Shown piece after piece: positions 15,238 through 24,536 of a stretch of 64,000 nt of DNA (position 1 is its first letter; each line of letters starts with the position of its first letter). Source of the DNA: Desulfobacula sp964636495 (GTDB lineage Bacteria > Desulfobacterota > Desulfobacteria > Desulfobacterales > Desulfobacteraceae); the NCBI GenBank assembly GCA_964636495.1, contig CAZWSL010000012.1, positions 1 through 64,000 on the forward strand, given 5' to 3'. Under the pieces are notes generated by a model. The model saw only the letters and a list, made by a program, of their open reading frames with translations, searched no databases and was not told where the DNA came from. The position numbers and the translations under genes were made by a program.

Positions 15238-17451
15238 TTATCCAACAAGCGGTTCCATGGTAAGTGCAGGATGACCTTTTTCCTGGAGGAAGGGAAGAAT
15301 TTCCTCTTCAGTTATTCCAACAGTCTCGTCTGCGATCATGTCAAACAGATTGTCAACTCCCATTGCTTTGCCTCTAGCTTCAATCCGATTTTTGAGTTCT
15401 TCTTTGAGCATCTTTGGCATCCAGACCATTCTTAAGAGTCCTCCATCACCAAGAATAAATTTGCCCTGGGCAATATTGTGTTTGGAGTGACCGACAAATC
15501 CTGGAGATGATGCGCCTCCGCCCATGACACCGGCAAGTGTGGTGAATTTCATACCGCATGGTGTCTCTCCACCATAATCACGGCCAACAGTCATAACACC
15601 GTTGCATGCCGGCAGCATGGCAGCTATACATTCGCAGCAGCCGCATGTTGTCATGGGATCATGAACCATGGAGTAGAAGTTATAATGGGTTACAGTACCT
15701 CTTGATGCTTTGTAAATAAAGTCGTTAACACCTTTCCACTGACCAAGTTTAGGATCTATGCATTCACCCTTTTCAATTGGCTGGTTAGGTCCTGTCGGGT
15801 TGATTTCAAAGGCTGCTTTACAGTCCATCCAGTTGTAGGCACCGCAAAGACCTGTTCTCTCAGGGCTTACTGTGCATACATGGCTTGGAGCAAAGGACTG
15901 GCACAGCGTACATGAGTAATAAGTTTCAACATCTTCATCAGTCATGGAGTCAACACGTGAGTCACGCGTATGATATTCAGATCTCGCTTTTTCAGTCAGT
16001 TTGTCAACATCTTCCTGTTTTGTGTAGAGAGTAACCTGAACCTTGTCAACAATCTTAGTGAAATCCTGATGAAACTTGGCATGGAGAACCACACCGATAT
16101 CTTTAAGTGTAAAGCCTTTTTCAATTGCAGCTTTACTGATTCTCACCCATGCAATATCTCTCTGTCCGATATGCATGATGCCCTGGATATAGTTGACAAG
16201 ATGATGGATCTGTCTCTCCATGATGGGCTCAAAATCTTCCTGGAATTCACGGCCTGCAATCTGGACATAAATTCCAAGGGGGAATGTTCCGCCCTCTTTG
16301 ATACCGTCAATATCCGGTCCTTCAACAATAACCTTGCCATCTTCAATATCACCGAGTTCAGCCCTTTTGACAAGCTCTGTGCATTGGGTTTTGCCACCGC
16401 CGCACTGTGCATGAAGATCAGCTCCTCTTACTCTTTCACCTTCAAATGCCGGACCAAAAGAACAGGGAATTTCAATTTCAGATACAGTAACTTTAAGACC
16501 TCTGACTTCAACTGATTTTTGTACCATATCTTCATGAGTAACAGGAGCAACCACATGCTCGTATGTACATATACCAGTTGGAAGAATTTCGGGAATCGGT
16601 GTGTCTGCAATTGTAGGAAAGCCCCAGTTAACACAACCGGCCGCTGCAACTCCCCATTCAGTACCAACATCACCCAGTGCATTAACAAATGCAAATACAC
16701 GCTCTTTGTTGTAGTGGAGAATTTTTTTATAATCACCAGGCTGGACACCGCCAAATGCCATGGCTGCTCTGTTGGCAAAACCAAGAGCAAATACAGCAGA
16801 GGAGATATCCGGACCAAATGGAACAATACGGGTGTTCCATCCGACCTGCATACCGGCATCAAGACACTGCTGGATGACAGTTTTGCCGTTATGGTTTGCA
16901 GCACAGAAGATATACAGAGATTTTTTCTGGTAATCTTCAACAATCATTTTTGCAATCTCAGGATTTGGTGCTGCACCTACCATGGCTGCAAATCCGGGCG
17001 CAGAGCCATCAACAAACTCAACACCACGTTTTCTCAAGATAGTATCATCAGCAGCTCCAACCCATAGTTTCCCATTGTCAATGTCTGGATCTTCCTGAGC
17101 GATATAGAAGTCTGGCTCATTAAGATATCTTAAAGCTTCAATAACTTCATAGGAAATAATGCCTGCCATACCGGCATCAAGAAGTGGCCCCAGGTATGGA
17201 AGCCAGTTTTTGAGTTTGATATGGGGTGGAAGAAGTCCCTTGGCAAACTCCAATGGTTTTTTAAGATCTTCAAGGGTTTCAACTTTGAGCCCTGTAATTG
17301 AATAGATAACCGGCAGAAAGTATGCGGTATTGGGAAATCCTACTTTAGTACTTGCATCATAGGTGGCAAGTGCTTGATTAAGCTGACCTTCAGCCTCGGC
17401 AACTACTTTGTACCCGCCCTGAATGGCAGCAAATGCGATCAATTTTGACAT
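15238..17451 (-). CDS. acsB: Acetyl-CoA synthase (CODH/ACS alpha subunit)
   Basis: A 737-residue enzyme that joins CO, a methyl group from the corrinoid protein and CoA into acetyl-CoA, or runs the reverse. All six A-cluster ligands are visible: Cys514, Cys517, Cys526 and Cys536 ('YSCTLCQSF' to 'GLCGAYNW') and Cys603-Gly-Cys605 in 'TTCGCCECIAA'. They are each eight positions later than the Moorella residues I remember (506, 509, 518, 528, 595, 597). This is the bacterial form that includes the N-terminal CODH-contacting domain. It lies 66 bp after cooS on the same strand. A GGAGGAA-type ribosome site precedes ATG 17451. Confidence 0.97.
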   Translation of the reverse strand: MSKLIAFAAIQGGYKVVAEAEGQLNQALATYDASTKVGFPNTAYFLPVIYSITGLKVETLEDLKKPLEFAKGLLPPHIKLKNWLPYLGPLLDAGMAGIISYEVIEALRYLNEPDFYIAQEDPDIDNGKLWVGAADDTILRKRGVEFVDGSAPGFAAMVGAAPNPEIAKMIVEDYQKKSLYIFCAANHNGKTVIQQCLDAGMQVGWNTRIVPFGPDISSAVFALGFANRAAMAFGGVQPGDYKKILHYNKERVFAFVNALGDVGTEWGVAAAGCVNWGFPTIADTPIPEILPTGICTYEHVVAPVTHEDMVQKSVEVRGLKVTVSEIEIPCSFGPAFEGERVRGADLHAQCGGGKTQCTELVKRAELGDIEDGKVIVEGPDIDGIKEGGTFPLGIYVQIAGREFQEDFEPIMERQIHHLVNYIQGIMHIGQRDIAWVRISKAAIEKGFTLKDIGVVLHAKFHQDFTKIVDKVQVTLYTKQEDVDKLTEKARSEYHTRDSRVDSMTDEDVETYYSCTLCQSFAPSHVCTVSPERTGLCGAYNWMDCKAAFEINPTGPNQPIEKGECIDPKLGQWKGVNDFIYKASRGTVTHYNFYSMVHDPMTTCGCCECIAAMLPACNGVMTVGRDYGGETPCGMKFTTLAGVMGGGASSPGFVGHSKHNIAQGKFILGDGGLLRMVWMPKMLKEELKNRIEARGKAMGVDNLFDMIADETVGITEEEILPFLQEKGHPALTMEPLVG

Positions 17452-17517
17452 ATTATGTTCCTCCTTTGTTGAGGATTTAATTTATTAAAAGTTATCAATT
17501 GTTTCCTCAAAAAACAT

Positions 17518-19539
17518 TTAAGCTTCAAGGGCCTGACGGTCGGCCATATCCATGAGAACTCTCTCTCTTGCCTTGTCAATGCCAAGCTCTTTTCTCTTTT
17601 TATCAATATGGGCAATCATCAGCTGCGCATGTTTGATAGGGTCGTCTTCTACATCCCACATTCCGCCGTAAAGATCTTCCATATCCTTACTCAGGTGATC
17701 ATGGAAAACCGGTGCGCCGGAAGAGTGCAGCTTGCCGCCGAATACAGTATAGATACCACAGGTCACGACATACTGTCCGATTGCAATGGCTTTTTCACTC
17801 ATCCACTCAGGGGCAGAGCCTGCAACAGGCCAGTCACAGAGATCATTACCCATACCGCCGGCATTGACAACCTGGATGGCGGCATTGATTATTCTGGAGT
17901 TATCAACACATGAACCCAGGTGGAGTACAGGCGGGATACCTACAACTTCACATATTTCAGCAAGACCGGGACCGCAGTATGCTGCAGCTGAATCAGGCTG
18001 GAGGAGTCCGTGCATGGCACAGGTGATACCACCACATCCTGTCGTAAGGACGAGAACATCATTTTTAATCAGCTCTTTAATTACTGTTATGTGAGCCTCA
18101 TTATGTTTCTGTCTTGCATTGTTACATCCGACAACACCTGCAACACCCCTGATGCGCCCATTGATGATGTTATCATTAAGGGTATAATATGTTCCCCTGA
18201 AGGTTCCGCCAAGGTGATATTTAATTGATTCTACAGAGAATCCTGCAACCTGAGACTCTTTATAAGGAGGAATAACAATGTTGTCTTCACGGTTGTTATA
18301 ATTTTCAATCGCCATGGTCACAATTCTTATGGCATCTTCCATGGCATGGTGTTCATCAAATTCAATATGGTGAACATTTGGCTGTTCCATCTTTGCCATG
18401 GGGTGGGTGGTAATCAGTTTTGTATGGAAACATTTTGCAACATTTGCAAGGTTCTGCATGACGCACTGTACATCAACAACCATTGCATCACACGCACCTG
18501 TAACAATGGCAAGCTCCTGCTGGAGGAAGTTACCTGCATTCGGAACGCCATGTCTCTGCAGGACTTCGTTTGCTGTACAGCAGATGCCGCCAAGCTGAAT
18601 ACCGGCAGCCCCCACTTTTTGGGCAAGTTCAAGCATTTCAGCAGACTGTGCAGCCGCAACAATCATTTCTGAAAGTACAGGTTCATGGCCATGGACAATA
18701 ATATTGACATGATCTTTTTTCATGATACCGAGGTTGGCTTCGGAAACCAATGGAGATGGTGTGCCAAACATGACATCCTGAAGATCTGTAGCAATCCATG
18801 AACCGCTCAAGTCAGCAAGTGCACATCTGGCTCCCTGCTTCATTATATTTTTATAATCCTGGTCAACACCTATACAGGTTCTGTGCATGACATCAACCAC
18901 TTCCCTGTCAATACTTCTTGGCAGGATACCCAGTTTTTTCCATCTTTCATATCTTGCTTCGGGAAATCTTTTTGGAACAAGAAGATTCCCTTCAGGTTTG
19001 CCCCACTCACCAAGGGCAATTTCAGCAACTTCAAGGGCAATTTCATCAATATCCCTGTCAACCATTTCACCATCCACTTCAACCTTTGTATCAACTCCAT
19101 AATCAGGAGCAATTGCTTTAAGCTTGATGGGATCTTTAATTTTGTAGTCTTCTGTCTCTTTTCTTGCTGCTGCAAGGAAAACTTCTGCAACGGTTCTTCC
19201 GTGATCAGAGTGGGCTGAAGCGCCTGCTGCAATCATTCTTGCAAAGTTTCTTGCTGCTATGGTATTGGCTGTGGCACCGCAGAGACCTTTTCTTGTGTCT
19301 TCTCCTTCAATTCCACCTTTTGGCAGCGGAAGTCTGCAGGGTCCCATGGAACAGTTTTTACAGCATATTCCCTGAATACCTATGTTACACTGTTTCATAC
19401 TTACAGCTCTGTCAAAAACTGTCTCAATATTAAGCTCATGTGAACGTGCAATCATCTGCTGTGTTGCTACATCTATGGATGATTGTACTGGATCAGCCAG
19501 TTTTTTTGCTCTGGCTGCCATAACTTTTTTTTCTGCCAT
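17518..19539 (-). CDS. cooS: Anaerobic Ni-Fe carbon monoxide dehydrogenase catalytic subunit
   Basis: A 673-residue enzyme (CooS/AcsA) that interconverts CO2 and CO at the Ni-Fe-S C-cluster. The N-terminal region 'MKQCNIGIQGICCKNCSMGPCRLP' positions supply the B- and D-cluster Cys (about residues 49-67). 'LGGICCTANEVL', 'LTTGCGGITCAMHG' and 'LHLGSCVDNSRI' provide C-cluster ligands and surrounding residues. It lies directly before acsB, so it forms the CODH half of the CODH/ACS complex, feeding CO through the internal tunnel. Length matches acetogen AcsA (about 674). The alternative name is acsA. Confidence 0.97.
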   Translation of the reverse strand: MAEKKVMAARAKKLADPVQSSIDVATQQMIARSHELNIETVFDRAVSMKQCNIGIQGICCKNCSMGPCRLPLPKGGIEGEDTRKGLCGATANTIAARNFARMIAAGASAHSDHGRTVAEVFLAAARKETEDYKIKDPIKLKAIAPDYGVDTKVEVDGEMVDRDIDEIALEVAEIALGEWGKPEGNLLVPKRFPEARYERWKKLGILPRSIDREVVDVMHRTCIGVDQDYKNIMKQGARCALADLSGSWIATDLQDVMFGTPSPLVSEANLGIMKKDHVNIIVHGHEPVLSEMIVAAAQSAEMLELAQKVGAAGIQLGGICCTANEVLQRHGVPNAGNFLQQELAIVTGACDAMVVDVQCVMQNLANVAKCFHTKLITTHPMAKMEQPNVHHIEFDEHHAMEDAIRIVTMAIENYNNREDNIVIPPYKESQVAGFSVESIKYHLGGTFRGTYYTLNDNIINGRIRGVAGVVGCNNARQKHNEAHITVIKELIKNDVLVLTTGCGGITCAMHGLLQPDSAAAYCGPGLAEICEVVGIPPVLHLGSCVDNSRIINAAIQVVNAGGMGNDLCDWPVAGSAPEWMSEKAIAIGQYVVTCGIYTVFGGKLHSSGAPVFHDHLSKDMEDLYGGMWDVEDDPIKHAQLMIAHIDKKRKELGIDKARERVLMDMADRQALEA

Positions 19540-19620
19540 TAGAGGTTCCTCCTCTTGTTTTATATGTATAAATGGTCAGACAACAGTTATGTTCTGATGC
19601 CTGATACGTTAAAAATAAAA

Positions 19621-21174
19621 CTACCGCCTGTGAAAGCGGTTAAGATCATCAATAATGTTTTCCAGCATGGTTTTATTAACCTTTGCAGGAGTCTTTTTAA
19701 CTTCTGCCTTTGGTGCAGCAGCTCTCTTGGAAGCAGCTTCTTCTCTTGCAGCCTCACGTTTTTCCTTGATAGCAAGCTCATCAGCTTCACGCTTGGTGGC
19801 TGCATCTTTTTCAGCCTGTTTTTCAGCTTCAATTTTTGCCTTTGCATCTGCTTCTGCTTTTGCTTTAGCCTCAGCTTCTGCTTTTGCTTTAGCTTCTGCT
19901 TCAGCCTTTGCTTTAGCTTCTGCTTCAAGTTTAGCCTTAGCTTCTGCTTCAGCCTTTGCCTTTGCTTCTGCTTCAGGATCAACTGCTGGAGCTGCCTCGG
20001 CTTTTTCAGCAGCCGGGGCTTCTTTCTTTTCAGCAGGAGCCGCTTTTGCAGCAGGAGCCGCTTTTGCAGCGGGCGCTTCTTTCTTTGCTGCAGGGGCCGC
20101 TTTTTTCACAGGTGCAGCTTTCTTTTTCTCTTCTTCAATAGTCAGGTCGACCTCGGGAGACAAGGCTGCAAAGTCAATATCAACATCATCAAGCTGTTTT
20201 GTAATTGGTGCAACATCCATTGCAGAGCCGCCATTGTAAAGAAGGTCGATAAATGCCTTGGCAAGCTTGATGGATTCAGGGTGGCGCATCATCAGAATAC
20301 TTGAACCTGCAAGCAGGTATGCTACAGCACCGACAGCTTCCATCAGTATGGGACGCCTTTCCGGATCACCAAGTTCAGGAGCATCTTCCACGCTCTGTTT
20401 TGCTTCTTTACATTTCCACACTTCATTTCCAAGGTTGTTTATCATTGGATTCTGAAGTTTGTCATCACCTTGAGTCATTGCTGCCTGATTCAAACGTTCC
20501 ATTACTGAAAAGGAGTATTCAAGTCCGTAGCCAAGGCCACCGGTAGTCGGGTCTGTAATGACATTACCAAGGCTGACACCCAGGTTTTCAAGAAGAATAT
20601 TAACCTGTTTTGCAAGGTTTACATCAATGGGGGAAGATGAAATCAAAGTATGACCATATCCCATTGCCGATGCACCGATTCCCTTATGGTTTTTTTCTTC
20701 AACCGGACCGAGAATCAGGTTTTCACCTTCACACTCTTCACTGATTTTTTTAAGCACTTCTTCGTCTTTGGAGGGAACTGCACATCCCCAGATAATCAGG
20801 GGAACATTAATAGCCCCTAAAACTTTTTTTACGGTTGCAGCTGCATCTTCAGCACTTGCATCCTTGTCATTGGGATCTATGCTTTTGAGCTGCAGTACAA
20901 TGGCCTGTGCATTATAATCATCCACACATTTTTTTGCCCATGCTGCAGTGTCTGACATCACATCCTTGAATGGTGCAGTTGCCGCTTCCGGCCAGTCTTC
21001 AGGTTCCATATCCCAGATTTCCATTGCGATAACTGGTTTGTTGGGCATTTCACCTTCAAACTGGTAAAAAGGATAACTTGTTTGACCTCCGACAGTAATG
21101 GATCCGTCACCTTTTCCTATAGTGACTCCTTTAATGCTGCCGGCATAAGCTTCTTTGGTTATTTCAAATCCCAC
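19621..21174 (-). CDS. acsD: Corrinoid/iron-sulfur protein small subunit with long Ala/Lys/Glu-rich C-terminal tail
   Basis: Residues 1 to about 340 form the usual TIM-barrel small subunit of the corrinoid protein ('GDGSITVGGQTSYPFYQFEG', 'VIAMEIWDMEPEDWPE', 'NVITDPTTGGLGYGLEYSF'), the partner of AcsC. Residues 345-517 are an added tail. It starts with a Pro-Ala-Lys part with repeated 'KAAPA' units, continues as a long 'AEAKAKAEAEAK' repeat expected to be a charged single helix or coiled coil, and ends in a short conserved-looking motif 'ENIIDDLNRFHRR'. The family is usually about 310-325 residues. It is the first gene of the acs operon, with a plausible promoter about 190 bp upstream. Confidence 0.92.
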   Translation of the reverse strand: MGFEITKEAYAGSIKGVTIGKGDGSITVGGQTSYPFYQFEGEMPNKPVIAMEIWDMEPEDWPEAATAPFKDVMSDTAAWAKKCVDDYNAQAIVLQLKSIDPNDKDASAEDAAATVKKVLGAINVPLIIWGCAVPSKDEEVLKKISEECEGENLILGPVEEKNHKGIGASAMGYGHTLISSSPIDVNLAKQVNILLENLGVSLGNVITDPTTGGLGYGLEYSFSVMERLNQAAMTQGDDKLQNPMINNLGNEVWKCKEAKQSVEDAPELGDPERRPILMEAVGAVAYLLAGSSILMMRHPESIKLAKAFIDLLYNGGSAMDVAPITKQLDDVDIDFAALSPEVDLTIEEEKKKAAPVKKAAPAAKKEAPAAKAAPAAKAAPAEKKEAPAAEKAEAAPAVDPEAEAKAKAEAEAKAKLEAEAKAKAEAEAKAKAEAEAKAKAEADAKAKIEAEKQAEKDAATKREADELAIKEKREAAREEAASKRAAAPKAEVKKTPAKVNKTMLENIIDDLNRFHRR

Positions 21175-21238
21175 TTTTACCTCCTACAATTATTAATAAT
21201 AGTTATGAGTTGGGGGGTTAAAATCAAATGGATCAGAT

Positions 21239-21256
21239 ATTACCACTGAAGGGTAA
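21239..21256. promoter_or_regulatory. Inverted repeat upstream of acsD
   Basis: ATTACC (21239-21244) and GGTAAT (21251-21256) form a 6-bp dyad spaced by 6 bp, 65 bp upstream of the acsD start. It lies downstream of the candidate promoter, so it would be in the 5' leader or be a roadblock-type operator. No matching regulator is known to me. Confidence 0.25.
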
Positions 21257-21364
21257 TAACACAATGGAACAATCAGTTTAGAGACATCTAATATTCGATT
21301 GAAATACTCATCCATACGTGCTTTGATCCTGTGTATACATAAATAGTTATTCACAACAGTAAGA

Positions 21365-21391
21365 TTTATAATGTGTATAGTTGTTTGTCAA
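21365..21391 (-). promoter_or_regulatory. Candidate sigma70-type promoter for the acs operon
   Basis: On the - strand TTGACA (complement of 21386-21391) is followed 15 bp later by TATAAA (complement of 21365-21370). The -35 is a perfect consensus; the spacing is short by two bases. It would give a leader of roughly 180-190 nt before the acsD ATG at 21174. Confidence 0.4.
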
Positions 21392-21577
21392 TAGATGAGA
21401 AAATTTAATAAAATCAACCTTCAGAGTCGAAAAACCTTTATTTACAGGCTTATCGTAAAATGCTTCTACAAAGTGGCATATCTATGAATGAAATTTAATT
21501 TATAAATTCAAATTCAACTGGCGAAAAAAGTTGATTTTTTATTTTTTATTTAATAGTTAGTTATTGCGGTATAAAAT

Positions 21578-21616
21578 TTTTTGATCAAAAATGTGAATTT
21601 GCCAAAATATATTTGG
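21578..21616. promoter_or_regulatory. Two adjacent palindromes upstream of fhs
   Basis: T5-GATC-A5 (21578-21591) is a perfect 14-bp palindrome. CCAAAATATATTTGG (21602-21616) has perfect 5-bp outer arms. Their centres are about 24 bp apart and they lie 60-100 bp before the fhs ATG, a normal place for activator or repressor sites. The regulator is unknown. Confidence 0.35.
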
Positions 21617-21678
21617 TCTATCACTGTTTTTTATAAACGACCCGGTGAGGGGTAATCTTTAAATAAAAGGAGTAAACC

Positions 21679-23454
21679 ATGGCATTAGATCCAACCAAAC
21701 ATTTAGACTGGGAAATTGCAGAAGATGCAGAAAAAAACATGCTCACAATCTATGAAATAGGAGAAAAACTGGGATTGACAAAAGAAGAGCTTCTTCCCCA
21801 GGGACACTATATCGGTAAAATAGACTTTATGGCGGTAATGGAACGCCTTAAAGATAAACCCAACGGGAAATATGTTGATGTGACAGCAATCTCTCCCACT
21901 CCCCTTGGTGAAGGAAAATCAACATGTGCAATGGGACTTGTACAGGGCCTTGGTAAAATTGGTAAAAATGTGTGTGCTGCCATTCGTCAGCCTTCAGGCG
22001 GGCCAACCATGAATATCAAGGGTTCAGCCGCAGGCGGCGGTCTTGCTCAATGTATCCCCTTGACACCGTTTTCCCTCGGTTTTACCGGAGACATTAATGC
22101 AATCATGAATGCCCATAACCTTGCAATGGTTGCTTTAACTTCACGCCTGCAGCATGAGAGAAATTATACTGATGAACAGCTTGAAAGACTGTCCGGCATG
22201 AAGAGAATTGATATTGATCCCACCAATATTGAAATGGGATGGATTATGGACTTCTGCTGCCAGGCCTTAAGAAATATTATCATCGGTATTGATGGTGTTA
22301 ACGGCAAAGCAGACGGTTTCATGATGAAATCAAAATTCGGCATAGCTGTATCGTCAGAAGTTATGGCTATTCTCTCCATTGCTACAGATCTGAAAGACAT
22401 GCGAGAGAGAATGGGAAAAATCGTTGTTGCCTATACCAAAAAAGGTAAACCGGTTACAACTGAAGACCTCCAGGTTGCAGGAGCCATGACCGCATGGATG
22501 GTTGATGCACTGAATCCATCTTTGATGCAGACCCTTGAAGGCCAGCCTGTTATTGTTCATGCCGGACCTTTTGCCAATATCGCCATAGGCCAGAGTTCCG
22601 TTATTGCTGATAAAGTCGGTTTGAAACTTGCTGATTATCATGTTACAGAGTCAGGATTTGGAGCAGATATTGGATTTGAAAAATTCTGGAATCTTAAATG
22701 CCGTTATTCCGGTCTTAAACCAGACTGCGCAGTTGTTGTTGCAACGATCCGTGCCCTTAAATGCCATGGCGGCGCTCCTGTGCCCGTACCTGGTAAACCC
22801 ATGCCTGAAGAGTACTCTTCAGAAAATGTTGAGTGGGTTGCAAACGGTTGTGCCAACCTTATTCACCACATCAGAAATGTCAGAAAAGCGGGTATATCTC
22901 CTGTTGTCTGCATCAATGCCTTCTATACAGATACAGATGCTGAAATCGAGAAGGTACGTGAACTGAGTGAGGCAGAAGGCGCAAAAGTTGCTCTTTCCCG
23001 TCACTGGGAACATGGTGGCGATGGTGCTATTGAGTTTGCAGAAGCTGTTGTGGAAGCGTGTGAAGAACCGACAGAATTTAAATTTCTCTATGAGCTCGAT
23101 CTGCCTGTCAAAGAGAGAATTGAACTGGTTGCCAAAGAGGTTTATGGTGCTGACGGTGTTGATTACTCTGCTGAAGCTGAAAAAGCACTTGCAAGAATCC
23201 AGGGTGATCCTGAACTTGCAAAAATGGGCCTCTGCATGGTGAAAACTCATCTCTCCCTCTCTGACAATCCCGCACTCAAAGGTGTTCCAACTGGATGGAG
23301 ATTGACCATCAGAGAAGTCCTCACTTATGGCGGTGCAGGTTTTATTGTTCCCGTGGCCGGTGCTATCAGTCTCATGCCTGGAACAGGTTCAAACCCTGCA
23401 TTCAAGAGAGTTGATGTTGATGTTGAAACCGGTAAGGTTCAGGGTGTATTCTAA
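21679..23454 (+). CDS. fhs: Formate--tetrahydrofolate ligase
   Basis: A 591-residue ATP-dependent ligase that joins formate to THF, the first step of the methyl branch of the Wood-Ljungdahl pathway. Key motifs are 'ITAISPTPLGEGKST'-like 'SPTPLGEGKST' (P-loop, near residue 74), 'RQPSGGPTMNIKGSAAGGG', 'PFSLGFTGDINAI', 'AGFIVPVAGAISLMPG' and 'FGADIGFEKFWNLK'. It is somewhat longer than the common 555-residue form. It starts at ATG 21679 behind AAAGGAG. It is divergent from acsD and followed by folD 143 bp later. Confidence 0.97.
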   Translation: MALDPTKHLDWEIAEDAEKNMLTIYEIGEKLGLTKEELLPQGHYIGKIDFMAVMERLKDKPNGKYVDVTAISPTPLGEGKSTCAMGLVQGLGKIGKNVCAAIRQPSGGPTMNIKGSAAGGGLAQCIPLTPFSLGFTGDINAIMNAHNLAMVALTSRLQHERNYTDEQLERLSGMKRIDIDPTNIEMGWIMDFCCQALRNIIIGIDGVNGKADGFMMKSKFGIAVSSEVMAILSIATDLKDMRERMGKIVVAYTKKGKPVTTEDLQVAGAMTAWMVDALNPSLMQTLEGQPVIVHAGPFANIAIGQSSVIADKVGLKLADYHVTESGFGADIGFEKFWNLKCRYSGLKPDCAVVVATIRALKCHGGAPVPVPGKPMPEEYSSENVEWVANGCANLIHHIRNVRKAGISPVVCINAFYTDTDAEIEKVRELSEAEGAKVALSRHWEHGGDGAIEFAEAVVEACEEPTEFKFLYELDLPVKERIELVAKEVYGADGVDYSAEAEKALARIQGDPELAKMGLCMVKTHLSLSDNPALKGVPTGWRLTIREVLTYGGAGFIVPVAGAISLMPGTGSNPAFKRVDVDVETGKVQGVF

Positions 23455-23505
23455 AACCCAAAATACGGTAAAACAATAAGATATTAAAGTAAGAAGTTAA
23501 GAATC

Positions 23506-23568
23506 AGGAGTGGGGAGAGTCGAGCCTTCAGTCTGTTTTTTAAACATGACAGCTCAAGCCTCACTCCT
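23506..23568 (+). other. Imperfect stem-loop between fhs and folD
   Basis: AGGAGTGGGG (23506-23515) pairs with CCTCACTCCT (23559-23568) over 10 bp with one G-U pair. Part of the interior (GTCGAGC with GCTCAAG) can extend the stem. A U-run (TGTTTTTT) lies in the loop, not after the stem, so this does not look like a terminator. An attenuator, an mRNA-stability element or a short repeat remnant are the options. Confidence 0.35.
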
Positions 23569-23597
23569 TAAATTACATACAGACGGAGGTTTATTAA

Positions 23598-24485
23598 ATG
23601 ACAGCAAAAATTATAAGCGGAACCGAGATAAGAAAAGAGATTCTCGCTGAGATCAAAGAAGAAGTTGATCAGATGAAAGAAAAACATGGCAAGGTACCGG
23701 GACTTGTAACGATTCTTGTGGGATCAAGCCCTGCTTCCATCTCCTATGTTACCTTAAAGGTTAAAACAGCAATCAGTCTTGGATTCCATGAAATCCAGGA
23801 TGATCAGCCCGATGATATTTCTGAAGAAGATCTTCTTGCCCTAATTGACAAATATAATAATGACCCTGCTATTCACGGTATACTTGTCCAGCTGCCTCTG
23901 CCCAAACATATTGATGATAAAAAGGTATTGAACGCCATCAACCCTGACAAAGATGTTGATGCATTCCATCCTGTCAATGTCGGCCGTCTCATGATAGGGG
24001 GAGATGAAGCAAGATTTCTGCCGTGTACCCCTGCCGGAATTCAGGAGATGATTGTAAGATCCGGTACTGAAACTTCAGGTGCAGAAGTTGTTGTAGTCGG
24101 AAGGTCAAATATAGTAGGTAAACCCATTGCAATTATGATGGCTCAAAAAGGAGTCGGTGCAAACTCTACTGTAACCATCGTTCATACCAGGACCAAAGAT
24201 CTTGCTGCCCACTGTAAACGTGCTGATATTCTGATTGTTGCAGCCGGGGTTCCTGATCTTGTAAAACCGGAATGGATTAAACCGGGATCTACTGTTATTG
24301 ATGTTGGCGTAAACAGGGTCGGCATGAATGAAAAAACCGGTAAAGCCATTCTTAAAGGTGATGTTGATTTTGATGCAGCCAAAGAGATTGCCGGTGCCAT
24401 TACACCTGTTCCTGGCGGCGTAGGCCCCATGACAATTGCCATGCTCATGAAAAATACGTTACGGTCGGCACAGCTGAGCCTTTAA
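23598..24485 (+). CDS. folD: Bifunctional methylene-THF dehydrogenase / methenyl-THF cyclohydrolase
   Basis: A 295-residue enzyme that interconverts formyl-, methenyl- and methylene-THF, the step after Fhs. It has 'LVTILVGSSPASISYVTLK', where the family Tyr-x3-Lys appears as 'YVTLK', then 'GILVQLPLPKHID', 'KDVDAFHPVNVGRL', 'PCTPAGIQEMI', the Rossmann motif 'VVVGRSNIVGKPIA' and 'ITPVPGGVGPMT'. Length is normal. ACGGAGG lies about ten bases before ATG 23598. A strong hairpin terminator follows the stop. Confidence 0.96.
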   Translation: MTAKIISGTEIRKEILAEIKEEVDQMKEKHGKVPGLVTILVGSSPASISYVTLKVKTAISLGFHEIQDDQPDDISEEDLLALIDKYNNDPAIHGILVQLPLPKHIDDKKVLNAINPDKDVDAFHPVNVGRLMIGGDEARFLPCTPAGIQEMIVRSGTETSGAEVVVVGRSNIVGKPIAIMMAQKGVGANSTVTIVHTRTKDLAAHCKRADILIVAAGVPDLVKPEWIKPGSTVIDVGVNRVGMNEKTGKAILKGDVDFDAAKEIAGAITPVPGGVGPMTIAMLMKNTLRSAQLSL

Positions 24486-24536
24486 TCCGGCAGTCAGCTG
24501 ACCTGATTAATCTGTTTTATCAGGATGGTTAAAAAT

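Larger units (their letters stand above)
21175..21678. promoter_or_regulatory. Divergent regulatory region between acsD (-) and fhs (+)
   Basis: This 504-bp AT-rich gap holds no supportable gene. It contains a candidate - strand promoter (21365-21391), an inverted repeat ATTACC-N6-GGTAAT (21239-21256) just upstream of acsD, a 14-bp perfect palindrome of T5-GATC-A5 (21578-21591), and a second near-palindrome CCAAAATATATTTGG (21602-21616). GGGTAAT appears near both start codons (about 21250 and 21650). A strong AAAGGAG site precedes the fhs ATG. Joint control of both halves of the Wood-Ljungdahl pathway from this gap is likely, but no regulator gene is adjacent. Confidence 0.55.

Noticed and set aside
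19555..20304. Long + strand open frames rich in Phe, Cys and Ser opposite acsD
   Set aside because: They are antisense shadows of the Ala/Lys/Glu repeat in the AcsD tail and have no ribosome site or family signature.
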